Below, in pieces: positions 17,523-25,341 of a DNA stretch of 64,000 bases. The translations under genes were made by a program, and so were the position numbers. Below the pieces are notes generated by a model that had not been told where the DNA came from, did no database searches, and saw nothing but the letters and a program-made list of their open reading frames with translations. This DNA is from JAWPMT01 sp965229785. GTDB taxonomy: Bacteria > Bacteroidota > Bacteroidia > Cytophagales > Cyclobacteriaceae. The DNA lies in the NCBI GenBank assembly GCA_965229785.1, contig CBDDJS010000001.1:6696001-6760000 (forward strand), given 5' to 3'. Numbering within the stretch: position 1 is the stretch's first letter; every line of letters starts with the position of its first letter.

Positions 17523-18656
17523 TTATTTTAATTTTCCAGCGGTGCGAAGTAACTCAAGCACATCCCCCACGGGGAGCGCCTCAATTTTGTGATTGGCTCT
17601 TCCAATTGTGGTTTCGGCGGCAAATAAGGAATTGATGATGGCTTCTTCCGTAGCCTCTATGGTGGCCAGGAAAAGATAAGAGATATCATCATTTCTTAGT
17701 ACGTTCCAGGTCTCAGTGGTTTCTTCAGTTTCATAAGCTACATAATTCTCGTTGGCCGTAGAAAAAGCGATCACATAATCACCAGAACCATTTGAGGCAA
17801 TTCCACCGGTTTTGGCCAGCCCTAGCATAGCGCGCTTAGCCAAGCGCTTCAAATTGTGAGGTAGTAACGGGGCATCCGTAGCCACGACAATCATGCAGGA
17901 GCCATCGGCGCTTTCCAATCCTGGTCCGCCCCAGGGGTAGCCTTTGAGGTTCTTAACCATAGACACACCATTCACTTCGAGTGTCCCTCCGAAGTTGGTT
18001 TGAACCAATACACCTACGGTGTATCCGCCAAAATTTTCGGGAAGTTTACGGGAGGACGTTCCAATACCACCTTTGTAGCCAAAGCATACAGTCCCTGTTC
18101 CTGCACCTACATTTCCTTCGGCGACTTTTCCGCTCTTAGCAGAGTTAATGGCGTTAAGAACGTGTTCTTCTTTGACGTGTCTTCCTCGAATATCATTCAG
18201 ATAGCCATCGTTCGTTTCACCAACTATGGCATTGACAGATCTAACATTTTCATTGTTTTTCAGTACATAGGAAATTACCGCATTCATTGCGTTGGCCACG
18301 TTTAAGGTATTGGTCAATACAATGGGCGTTTCAATATTGCCTAACTCTTCAACTTGAGAGTATCCGGCTAGTTTTCCAAAACCATTGCCAATGTAAATCG
18401 CTGCAGGAACTTTCTGTTGAAAGACATTTCCCTGATGTGGAACTATCGCAGTGGCACCCGTTCTTATATCATCACCCACGTTGAGGGTGGTATGTCCGAC
18501 AGTTACCCCGGCAACATCGGTGATCGCATTGTACGCACCAGGAGTCAGAATGCCGATCTCAACGCCTAAGTCACGAGGACGTTGCTGTGCAAATAACTGA
18601 TTTGCCATGATGGGGAAAAGGAGTATTAGTAAAGCTGATTTTTGAATAAGAGACAT
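17523..18656 (-). CDS. P1-family (DmpA/S58) aminopeptidase, exported
   Basis: This 377-residue protein belongs to the autoprocessing P1/S58 Ntn-hydrolases typified by DmpA, which release N-terminal residues including D-amino acids. A signal peptide covers about residues 1-24 (ending LFAQ). The family opening RPRDLGVEIG is followed by NAITDVAGVTVGHTT. The self-cleavage site is in GGIGTSSRK, with Ser202 the likely nucleophile by alignment with DmpA. It starts three bases after the stop of the amidase upstream on the same strand, so the two form an operon of exported hydrolases. A role in using or recycling D-amino-acid peptides is inference. Confidence 0.9.
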   Translation of the reverse strand: MSLIQKSALLILLFPIMANQLFAQQRPRDLGVEIGILTPGAYNAITDVAGVTVGHTTLNVGDDIRTGATAIVPHQGNVFQQKVPAAIYIGNGFGKLAGYSQVEELGNIETPIVLTNTLNVANAMNAVISYVLKNNENVRSVNAIVGETNDGYLNDIRGRHVKEEHVLNAINSAKSGKVAEGNVGAGTGTVCFGYKGGIGTSSRKLPENFGGYTVGVLVQTNFGGTLEVNGVSMVKNLKGYPWGGPGLESADGSCMIVVATDAPLLPHNLKRLAKRAMLGLAKTGGIASNGSGDYVIAFSTANENYVAYETEETTETWNVLRNDDISYLFLATIEATEEAIINSLFAAETTIGRANHKIEALPVGDVLELLRTAGKLK

Positions 18657-18659
18657 AGG

Positions 18660-20288
18660 TTAAAATTGCACAGAATCGACGAATTCAGGAGCTTTTCGAA
18701 CCTTGGTGGCTTGCTCAAAAGCGTAGGCAATACGGATCAGCTCCCCTTCAGACCAGGCTTTACCAAAAAATGAAAGACCAACAGGAAGGCCATGAACGTA
18801 TCCGGCCGGAACGGAAATGTTAGGATAACCTGCCCATGCGGCAGGGGAGGAACTGCCTCCGCCGAAATTATCTCCATTGATAACGTCGATGCACCATGCC
18901 GGGCCACCTGTAGGAGCTACTATGGCGTCCAGGCCATGTTTGTTCATGGTGTTATTGATTCCTTTTCTGGCTCGACCCTGGACTAATTTCAAAGCGTTCA
19001 GGTATTCCTTTTCAGTCAGATCTCCTCTGGCCTCGGAGGATTCCAGAATTTCCATTTTGAAAAAAGGCATGGCCTGCGCTTCGTTAGCCTTGTTATAAGC
19101 AATTACGTCTGCAAGCGTTTTTACTCCCGTAGTAGGGCTAGCGTTTTCAAGATATTTGTTCACGCCATCTTTGAATTCATATTCGAGGATAAGCCCCGAA
19201 GGCCCCCATAGATCATTCATATCGTCTATAATTTCATCCAGATCGATGAGTTCGGCTCCCTGTGCTTCCATAGCCGCCAATCCTTTTTCCAGTTCAGCAT
19301 CTACTTGCTCATGGAAACCGAACCGACTTCTCCAAACACCGATTTTTTTACCTTTCAATCCATTCGGATCCAGAAACTGAGTGTAGTCGGTTTTGAAATT
19401 ACCTTCACTTTCTACGGATTTACTGTCGTTTTCATCAACACCAACCAGTGCCCCTAAGAAGATAGCTGCATCGGTGACGGTTCGGCCCATTGGTCCGGCT
19501 ATATCCTGAGAAAAGGAAATGGGGATGACTCCACTGCGGCTTACTAATCCCACGGTCGGCTTAATGCCCACCACGCCATTTGCGGTACTTGGGCAAACAA
19601 TTGATCCGTTGGTTTCCGTTCCTACGGTGACAGCACACAGGTTAGCCGATACGGCAGCTCCCGACCCAGAACTGGAACCACAAGGATTTCTGTCCAATAC
19701 AAATGGGTTACGTGTTTGTCCACCCCGACTACTCCAGCCAGAAGAGGAGCGTGTAGATCTGAAGTTTGCCCATTCGCTCAGGTTGGTTTTGCCTATGAGT
19801 ACCGCTCCACTTGTTCGAAGTTGCTTTACCAGAAAAGCATCTTCGGAAGCATAATTGCCATGTAATGCCGCTGCTCCAGCTGTGGTCATCATTTTGTCAG
19901 CTGTATTGATGTTGTCTTTGATCATGACGGGTATACCGTGCATAGGTCCGCGGATATTTCCCTGTGCTCTTTCTTCATCGAGTTTCCTGGCTATATCAAG
20001 GGCATCGGGATTTACTTCGATCACCGAGTTTAATTGGGGGCCTTCTTCATCAATGGCTTTGATGCGATCCAGATACATTTGAACAATTTCTTCGGAAGAG
20101 AGCAGCCCACTATCCATTTTCTGCTGCATTTGGGGAATGGTCATTTCCAATAGAGCAAAATCATTAGGATCTGGTGCCTCGGGAATAGGTTCGGTAGCCT
20201 GGGTAGGCTTTTCTCCACAACTACTAATAAGTATCGTGGCTAGAAATAAAACACAGTATAGAAAATGGTGAGACTTGATGTTGATCAT
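18660..20288 (-). CDS. Amidase-signature family lipoprotein
   Basis: This 542-residue amidase carries a lipoprotein signal (lipobox LISSC, Cys24) and should sit on a membrane surface outside the cytoplasm. The amidase-signature triad is visible: Lys124 in MIKDN, the cis-Ser in GSSSGSG (about Ser207) and the nucleophile Ser229 in TNGSI. Extracytoplasmic members are known in other bacteria, but the substrate cannot be deduced. It is three bases upstream of the P1 aminopeptidase, suggesting that the amidase product is a substrate for the peptidase or that both attack peptide-like nutrients. Confidence 0.9.
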   Translation of the reverse strand: MINIKSHHFLYCVLFLATILISSCGEKPTQATEPIPEAPDPNDFALLEMTIPQMQQKMDSGLLSSEEIVQMYLDRIKAIDEEGPQLNSVIEVNPDALDIARKLDEERAQGNIRGPMHGIPVMIKDNINTADKMMTTAGAAALHGNYASEDAFLVKQLRTSGAVLIGKTNLSEWANFRSTRSSSGWSSRGGQTRNPFVLDRNPCGSSSGSGAAVSANLCAVTVGTETNGSIVCPSTANGVVGIKPTVGLVSRSGVIPISFSQDIAGPMGRTVTDAAIFLGALVGVDENDSKSVESEGNFKTDYTQFLDPNGLKGKKIGVWRSRFGFHEQVDAELEKGLAAMEAQGAELIDLDEIIDDMNDLWGPSGLILEYEFKDGVNKYLENASPTTGVKTLADVIAYNKANEAQAMPFFKMEILESSEARGDLTEKEYLNALKLVQGRARKGINNTMNKHGLDAIVAPTGGPAWCIDVINGDNFGGGSSSPAAWAGYPNISVPAGYVHGLPVGLSFFGKAWSEGELIRIAYAFEQATKVRKAPEFVDSVQF

Positions 20289-20348
20289 GTATGTGGTATT
20301 AGCTCAATTTCAAAGATACCCGGATTGGTAACTAAAAGACAGTCTATC

Positions 20349-21065
20349 TTATCCCAGTTGTCGAATAAAGTCGGGGACTAGCGAAATGTCAGATAAGTGG
20401 TGATACCTGATACCATTCAGGTTTTCCTGAGAGACTTCTTCATGGGCCCAGGTTACATGAAAGGGAATATGAATGGCTTCACACCCCAACCTGCACATGG
20501 GCAAGATGTCAGATTTCAGGGAATTGCCGATCATGACAATTTCTTCGGGCAACATAGAGTGGGATGTTAATATTTTTTGATAGGAGGTTTCATTCTTTTC
20601 ACTGACGATCTCAATCCATTCGAAATGTTCAGCGAGCCCTGACCTTGCAATTTTGGTTTCCTGATCAAACAAGTCTCCCTTTGTGATGATCAGGAGGGTG
20701 TATTTGTCTTTCAATGCCTTTAGGGTAGTTTCTACATGCGGCAGTACATCAATGGGATGATCGAGCATCCATTTCCCCAGATTGATGATCTGTTGAATTT
20801 CTGTGGCAGAAACTTCTCCTTGCGTTATTTCAATGGCCGTTTCAATCATGGAGAGGACAAATCCTTTTACACCGTAACCAAAATGATTGAGATTCTTCAT
20901 TTCAAATTCGTACAACTTTTTACCTAACTCTTCTTCTGAAACATAATGAGCCAGATTGGATTTATAAGTTTCATGTGCGGTTTGGAACATGGATTCGTGC
21001 GCCCAAAGTGTATCATCCGCATCAAAAGCAACGTATTTGATTTTTTGGTTATTGATTGCGTGCAT
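20349..21065 (-). CDS. HAD-superfamily hydrolase
   Basis: This 238-residue cytosolic phosphatase-like protein has HAD motif I FDADDT (Asp15 nucleophile, Asp17 acid/base), motif II in LLIITKGD, Lys in SEKNETSYQK and motif IV in MIGNSLKSDI. A four-helix cap fills residues 20-100, giving the subclass I (beta-phosphoglucomutase/phosphoglycolate-like) layout. The substrate is unknown. It is a separate transcription unit downstream of nothing obvious: the divergent outer-membrane gene starts 127 bases away. Confidence 0.85.
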   Translation of the reverse strand: MHAINNQKIKYVAFDADDTLWAHESMFQTAHETYKSNLAHYVSEEELGKKLYEFEMKNLNHFGYGVKGFVLSMIETAIEITQGEVSATEIQQIINLGKWMLDHPIDVLPHVETTLKALKDKYTLLIITKGDLFDQETKIARSGLAEHFEWIEIVSEKNETSYQKILTSHSMLPEEIVMIGNSLKSDILPMCRLGCEAIHIPFHVTWAHEEVSQENLNGIRYHHLSDISLVPDFIRQLG

Positions 21066-21109
21066 GAGCCTAAATCTAGTAGCTTTTCTTCTTATCGGTT
21101 GATATTGTC

Positions 21110-21117
21110 TATTTTTG
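21110..21117 (+). promoter_or_regulatory. Candidate Bacteroidota -7 box
   Basis: TATTTTTG fits the Bacteroidota -7 consensus TAnnTTTG and lies 74 bases upstream of the outer-membrane barrel gene. No clear TTG -33 box is at the expected distance, so support is weak. Confidence 0.3.
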
Positions 21118-21191
21118 ATGCATCCGGACGGTGGATTCCATTACATGAATTATTTCACCAGCTATTTTGATCCGGTCAAAAACACAGGAAT

Positions 21192-21785
21192 ATGAAAAAG
21201 ATTACACTTTTACTTGCCTTGTCGTTCGTTGTAGTATGCGGATTGCAAGCACAAGAATTGAGAGCAGGACTCAAAGGAGGCCTGAACTTCCCATCGGCCA
21301 GTGCCTTTGGTTTAGATGATTTGAATGTGGGTAATGCCAATGATAAAGCGTCAGGATATGTCATCGGTGCATTTGCCAGTTTTAAATTCACGGCCTTTGC
21401 TGTGCAGCCTGAGGCGTTGTACTCTTTTACCAGATTTACCACAGTCAACAATGACAACCTTGACCTGACATACATCAACATTCCGGTCATGTTGAAATTC
21501 TATCCAGTGCCTTTAGTTCCGGTCAATGTTCAGGCGGGACCGCAATTTGGTTTGCTTGCAGGTACAGTTGGAAGAATCGACTCTCAAAATGCAGGAGACA
21601 CGTTGAAAGATTCTGATTTGAGTATCGCTGTTGGCGCAGGATTCGATGCACCTTTTGGTCTGGATATCACTGCACGATACATCATCGGAGTGTCTGATAA
21701 CAATGATGCTTCTGCTATATCTGAATCGATCAAAAACACAACATTCCAGTTGACAATCGGTTATGCTTTCTTAAAGAAAGGCTAA
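21192..21785 (+). CDS. Outer-membrane beta-barrel (porin-like) protein
   Basis: This 197-residue protein has a signal peptide (1-20, ending GLQAQ) and then alternating hydrophobic strands typical of the small eight-stranded barrels labelled 'porin family / outer membrane beta-barrel'. Typical pieces are LRAGLKGGLNFPSA at the start, YINIPVMLKFYP in the middle and FQLTIGYAFLKKG at the end. Such proteins sit in the outer membrane and mostly have no known ligand. It is a single-gene unit with a promoter-like box upstream and a strong terminator 22 bases after the stop. Confidence 0.85.
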   Translation: MKKITLLLALSFVVVCGLQAQELRAGLKGGLNFPSASAFGLDDLNVGNANDKASGYVIGAFASFKFTAFAVQPEALYSFTRFTTVNNDNLDLTYINIPVMLKFYPVPLVPVNVQAGPQFGLLAGTVGRIDSQNAGDTLKDSDLSIAVGAGFDAPFGLDITARYIIGVSDNNDASAISESIKNTTFQLTIGYAFLKKG

Positions 21786-21807
21786 ACCATTTTTCATAAG
21801 AAATTGA

Positions 21808-21853
21808 AGCCTGTCCCATTCCTGAAAATCATCGGGGGGACGGGCTTTTTTTA
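21808..21853 (+). terminator. Terminator of the barrel gene
   Basis: AAGCCTGTCCC pairs with GGGACGGGCTT with one G-U pair, followed directly by a T-run (21847-21853). It lies 22 bases after the outer-membrane gene stop. Confidence 0.85.
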
Positions 21854-21883
21854 TTGTACACTGTCGTAGCTGACCGTTCTGAT

Positions 21884-22201
21884 TTACCCAAACGGATTTG
21901 AATCCAATGGCTTAAGGAAGCTGCGCTCGTAGCTAATGATACATTTTGTTTCTTCTGCGTACTGGTAGGCAGCAATGCAATCAGGGTCAAGCATACTATC
22001 AATCCTATACTGCTCATAACTGGCCAAAGAAGGAAAATTAAACAGGGCATAGCCAATGTTATTGGCGCCTTCATGGGGTGAAAAGTAGCCTAGATGCTGG
22101 CCACCGAACTTGTTCACCAACGGAATCCACATTTTTCCATAAGTTTCAAATTGGTCAATCTTGGTTGGGTCAAGAACGTATTTTACAAAACAAGTGATCA
22201 T
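21884..22201 (-). CDS. NIPSNAP-family protein
   Basis: This 105-residue protein is a single ferredoxin-like alpha/beta domain of the NIPSNAP family, recognisable from MITCFVKYVLDPTKIDQFE at the start, GYFSPHEGANNIGYALF and SYEQYRIDSMLDPDC. Family members are dimeric; a few have been tied to heme or small-molecule binding, but no reaction is established. It stands alone: the next gene on the strand starts 64 bases upstream and it ends near the barrel-gene terminator. Confidence 0.85.
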   Translation of the reverse strand: MITCFVKYVLDPTKIDQFETYGKMWIPLVNKFGGQHLGYFSPHEGANNIGYALFNFPSLASYEQYRIDSMLDPDCIAAYQYAEETKCIISYERSFLKPLDSNPFG

Positions 22202-22264
22202 AAGGAGGGAACATAAAACAGACTAGAATAATTTCGAACAAAAATTGAAATAATTACGATATTA

Positions 22265-22954
22265 CTACTTCCTCTTCTCCAACCGCTCTATTACTTGCTT
22301 CTTCATCAACTCCCTTCTTACGTCACTCACAATCCACTTTACGGTTTTATTCGACGGGTGAAGTGCAGTGATTTCATCGCATTTTTTAAGAATAACTTCT
22401 CTCAAAGCAAGATTGCGTTTACCTTGGGTTCGCAGTAGCCAACTTATGGCTTTCCTGACAAAGTTGCGTTCATCGGTAACAAAGGGAAGAGCAGCTTCTG
22501 TGAATAGTATTAGGGACTCGTTGCTGGCTTTTTTGTTATGCATGGTCAAAGAAGTCATGACCACCAGGCCTGATCTTCTTACGAATTCACGGTCGTCAAC
22601 CACCCATTTAAAAGCCATTTTTTCAGCAAACGGACTTCTTCTTATCAGGTGCATGCACAGATTATCACACAAATCCCAGGAGTATAACTGTCTGACCCAA
22701 TGATCCATGACTTCTGCATTTAATTGTTTGGGGTCTGCAAGAAAAGCGGCGATCAGTTTGGCCTCGTGAATTGGTTGATCAAAAATTTCGATTGCCAGGT
22801 CCTGGTCCTTACCAATGTTTTTCGCCAGTTTTTGAATGTCCGGGCTTTTCACGCCAATTGCTTCCGGAGCATCTATCCCATAATGGGAAAGTTGATTTCG
22901 ATGATGTTCTGATCCAAGCTCTCGAAGGGCTTCAATAACTCCTTCAACGGTCAT
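22265..22954 (-). CDS. DNA alkylation repair protein (AlkD-like)
   Basis: This 229-residue all-helical HEAT-repeat protein belongs to the AlkD/AlkC group of DNA glycosylases that remove bulky or cationic alkylated bases. Family signs are GIDAPEAIGVKSPDIQKLAK near the N terminus, EAKLIAAFLADP, YSWDLCDNLC with the Trp-Asp typical of the AlkD active surface, and FVRKAISWLLRTQGKRN near the end. Its ATG overlaps the stop of the cysteine-cluster gene by four bases, so both come from one message. Confidence 0.88.
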   Translation of the reverse strand: MTVEGVIEALRELGSEHHRNQLSHYGIDAPEAIGVKSPDIQKLAKNIGKDQDLAIEIFDQPIHEAKLIAAFLADPKQLNAEVMDHWVRQLYSWDLCDNLCMHLIRRSPFAEKMAFKWVVDDREFVRRSGLVVMTSLTMHNKKASNESLILFTEAALPFVTDERNFVRKAISWLLRTQGKRNLALREVILKKCDEITALHPSNKTVKWIVSDVRRELMKKQVIERLEKRK

Positions 22955-23412
22955 AGATGAACTTTTTCGAGTTTCCCCAAAATTTCATCCACAGCCGGGC
23001 AAATGCTGGCATTTTTCAATGTGAGATTCAGTATCTGATGCATGCGTTTGCGATTGGTATGTGGATACTCCCTACAAGCTTTGGGTCGCACGTCATATAC
23101 TTCACAAGTGTTATCCTCCAGGAGAAAAGGACACGGAGCCTTTGTCAAAACGAAATCACCATCTTCATCTGTTTTCAAATACTTTTCGTGAAACTCCGCA
23201 GGGCGAATGCCCAATCGTTTAGAGATCCTTGAAATATCTGTTGGAAGGAAGATAGGACTGGTGGTCTTGCAACAGTTGGCACAATTCAGACAATCAGTGT
23301 ATTCAAAAACCTCTTCGTGAAAGTCACTAAATTGATCATCCAGATCCTTAGGCTTTTTCTTTTTGAGTGATTTGATCAGTCGTTTATTCCGTTGAAGGTT
23401 TTCATTGGCCAT
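22951..23412 (-). CDS. YkgJ-family cysteine-cluster protein
   Basis: This 153-residue cytosolic protein has the zinc- or iron-chelating cysteine-cluster domain: CLNCANCC (Cys41, Cys44, Cys47, Cys48), then APCPF, NTCEVY and KACREYP. The first 25 residues are strongly basic. The biochemical role of the family is unknown. Overlap of its stop with the start of the AlkD-like gene by four bases suggests linked expression with DNA repair. Confidence 0.88.
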   Translation of the reverse strand: MANENLQRNKRLIKSLKKKKPKDLDDQFSDFHEEVFEYTDCLNCANCCKTTSPIFLPTDISRISKRLGIRPAEFHEKYLKTDEDGDFVLTKAPCPFLLEDNTCEVYDVRPKACREYPHTNRKRMHQILNLTLKNASICPAVDEILGKLEKVHL

Positions 23413-23424
23413 GACCCGACAAAA

Positions 23425-23461
23425 CTAAAAAACCCATCCCGATAGCTATCAGGACGGGTTC
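23425..23461 (-). terminator. Terminator of the superoxide dismutase gene
   Basis: Read on the minus strand, AACCCGTCC and GGATGGGTT arms enclose GATAGCTATC and are followed by a T-run. It lies 24 bases past the sod stop. One base pair in the stem is mismatched. Confidence 0.75.
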
Positions 23462-23484
23462 TTAAAACTTTTGATCAAAGAAGC

Positions 23485-24087
23485 TTAAAGTGCGGCTTCG
23501 TATCTTTTGGTTACTTCTTCCCAATTGATTACGTTGAAGAACGCACCGATATAGTCCGGTCTTCTGTTCTGATAGTTCAGGTAGTAAGCGTGCTCCCAAA
23601 CGTCCAATCCTAAGATAGGAGTTCCACCACAACCGATGCCTGGCATCAGTGGATTGTCCTGATTAGCTGACGAACAAACTTCAAGTTTGCCGTCTACTAC
23701 ACAAAGCCATGCCCAGCCAGAACCAAATCTTGTTGCTGCGGCGTTGCTGAATTGCTCTTTGAACCCGTCGAATGATCCGAATGCTGCGTTTATGGCTTCA
23801 GCAAGGGCGCCAGTAGGCTCACCACCACCATTGGGACCCATGACACTCCAAAACAGCGTGTGGTTCCAGTGGCCACCACCATTATTTCTTACACCTGCAT
23901 TATCGGTGTTTTCTTTCATCAAAGTATCCAGGTCTTTGCCTTCCATGTCCGTGCCGGCGATGGCAGCGTTGAGTTTCGATACGTAAGCTGCATGGTGCTT
24001 ATCGTGGTGAATCTCCATGGTTCTAGCATCTATGTGAGGCTCTAAAGCGTCATTTGCGTATGGAAGAGAGGGTAATTCAAATGCCAT
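23485..24087 (-). CDS. Superoxide dismutase, Fe/Mn family
   Basis: This 200-residue enzyme converts superoxide to oxygen and hydrogen peroxide in the cytoplasm. Metal ligands are His27, His76, Asp162 and His166 (DVWEHAYYL). Gly72 four residues before His76, and Gln143 in ANQDNPL, are the pair typical of manganese-type enzymes; iron types have Gln at the first place. I therefore expect a manganese or cambialistic enzyme. No leader peptide is present. It is a single-gene unit with its own terminator. Confidence 0.95.
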   Translation of the reverse strand: MAFELPSLPYANDALEPHIDARTMEIHHDKHHAAYVSKLNAAIAGTDMEGKDLDTLMKENTDNAGVRNNGGGHWNHTLFWSVMGPNGGGEPTGALAEAINAAFGSFDGFKEQFSNAAATRFGSGWAWLCVVDGKLEVCSSANQDNPLMPGIGCGGTPILGLDVWEHAYYLNYQNRRPDYIGAFFNVINWEEVTKRYEAAL

Positions 24088-24150
24088 AGTTTTAAGTTAT
24101 TAATTGCTGATATATGAATTGATATGTGAAGTTAAAATACATCCTGAGAA

Positions 24151-24606
24151 TTAATCCTTATTTCTCATTCTTTGGAAAAATCCGGTGATCAATGACTCAC
24201 ACTCTTCTTTCAACACATCCCATCGCACATTGGTTTTCGGATGGATCAATAATTCCTGATGTCGGGAATATCCTCGTTTTTCATCTCGCGCTCCAATGAC
24301 GATTTCCCCTATCTGAGACCAGTAAAGTGCACCGGCGCACATGACACATGGTTCCAGGGTGACAAACATCCTGCAATCAGACAAATATTTGGCCCCAAGA
24401 TAATTCTGAGCGGATGTTAGCGCGACCATTTCAGCGTGAGCAGTCACATCTTGTAATTGCTCTACCTGATTATGTGCCTTCGCAATGATGCGGTTATTAG
24501 CGACGATCACCACACCCACAGGAATTTCTCCGGATTCACTGGCTTTTTCTGCTTCGAGCAGGGCCTGCTTCATGAAATGGTCATCGCTATGTATTCCTAA
24601 AGGCAT
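24151..24606 (-). CDS. tadA: tRNA-specific adenosine deaminase
   Basis: This 151-residue zinc deaminase should convert adenosine-34 to inosine in the tRNA-Arg anticodon. The zinc site is His57 with catalytic Glu59 (HAEM), and Cys87/Cys90 (PCVMC). The segment QDVTAHAEMVAL and the C-terminal FFQRMRNK match Bacteroidota TadA better than guanine or cytosine deaminases. Its first base is the last base of the upstream exported protein's stop codon, so the two are coupled. Confidence 0.85.
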   Translation of the reverse strand: MPLGIHSDDHFMKQALLEAEKASESGEIPVGVVIVANNRIIAKAHNQVEQLQDVTAHAEMVALTSAQNYLGAKYLSDCRMFVTLEPCVMCAGALYWSQIGEIVIGARDEKRGYSRHQELLIHPKTNVRWDVLKEECESLITGFFQRMRNKD

Positions 24607-25166
24607 TAGTTTTTAATTCGAATACTGTTCATCATTTCCTGAGCAACAGGTTGCCAGGTTTGTCGATACCTAAAAGGTGCGGAGAAATTGAACAACAACA
24701 CCCGATTTTCTCGGATGGTATACAATATGTATGTGTATTTCGCAATGGGTTTACCCAATCCCCTTTCGTCAACTACTTTCGAATTGAATTCAAAGGCAAT
24801 GAATGAACGATCATCAATCGTGATAATCTCCTCCTGTAGAAAAGCCACTTCCGTATAAAGGCTGAGAATATTGGCTTTGTAGAAATCTTTTAGAATAGCC
24901 AGGTCATCAATACTCCAGCGACTGTTGGTTTCATTGATGCCAAGGTCTACCGTTCGGTCTGTATTTGAATAGAGGGCAATGGGTTCTTTGGCTGAAAGGA
25001 ATTTGCTATTGCGTTCGCTTTCCACCAATGGAATGAAATCAGATGGGATTTTCATGGAAATGTAATCCGTGACTTTTTCGCGATCGAGTGCTCCTTGCCC
25101 CGAAGTACTAAAGCTGATGATGGATAACAATAAGAGACAGAAGTAATGAATAGATTTTCGGATCAT
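24606..25166 (-). CDS. Exported protein of unknown function
   Basis: This 186-residue protein has a signal peptide (about 1-23, ending STSGQ) and a mature alpha/beta domain that resembles the PsbP/DcrB-type fold: IPSDFIPLVES, YSNTDRTVDLGIN, a long central helix, and a final helix WQPVAQEMMNSIRI. I know no function. It lies immediately upstream of tadA with a one-base overlap, but this is probably transcriptional convenience rather than shared function. Confidence 0.7.
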   Translation of the reverse strand: MIRKSIHYFCLLLLSIISFSTSGQGALDREKVTDYISMKIPSDFIPLVESERNSKFLSAKEPIALYSNTDRTVDLGINETNSRWSIDDLAILKDFYKANILSLYTEVAFLQEEIITIDDRSFIAFEFNSKVVDERGLGKPIAKYTYILYTIRENRVLLFNFSAPFRYRQTWQPVAQEMMNSIRIKN

Positions 25167-25341
25167 GAATTCCCGGTCTTGAGTCGCGAATTTAGCAGGT
25201 TTCTTAAATGAAATGCGTATTTACTGGGGTGGCTACAGATAACCTGTGGATTCTGCATCATAAAAGTGGGCTGCAGCATTTTACAAGAACGCAGGTTGGA
25301 TAACTTTGCGCCTGATTTTTAAGGCATTCAGTATATATCTT

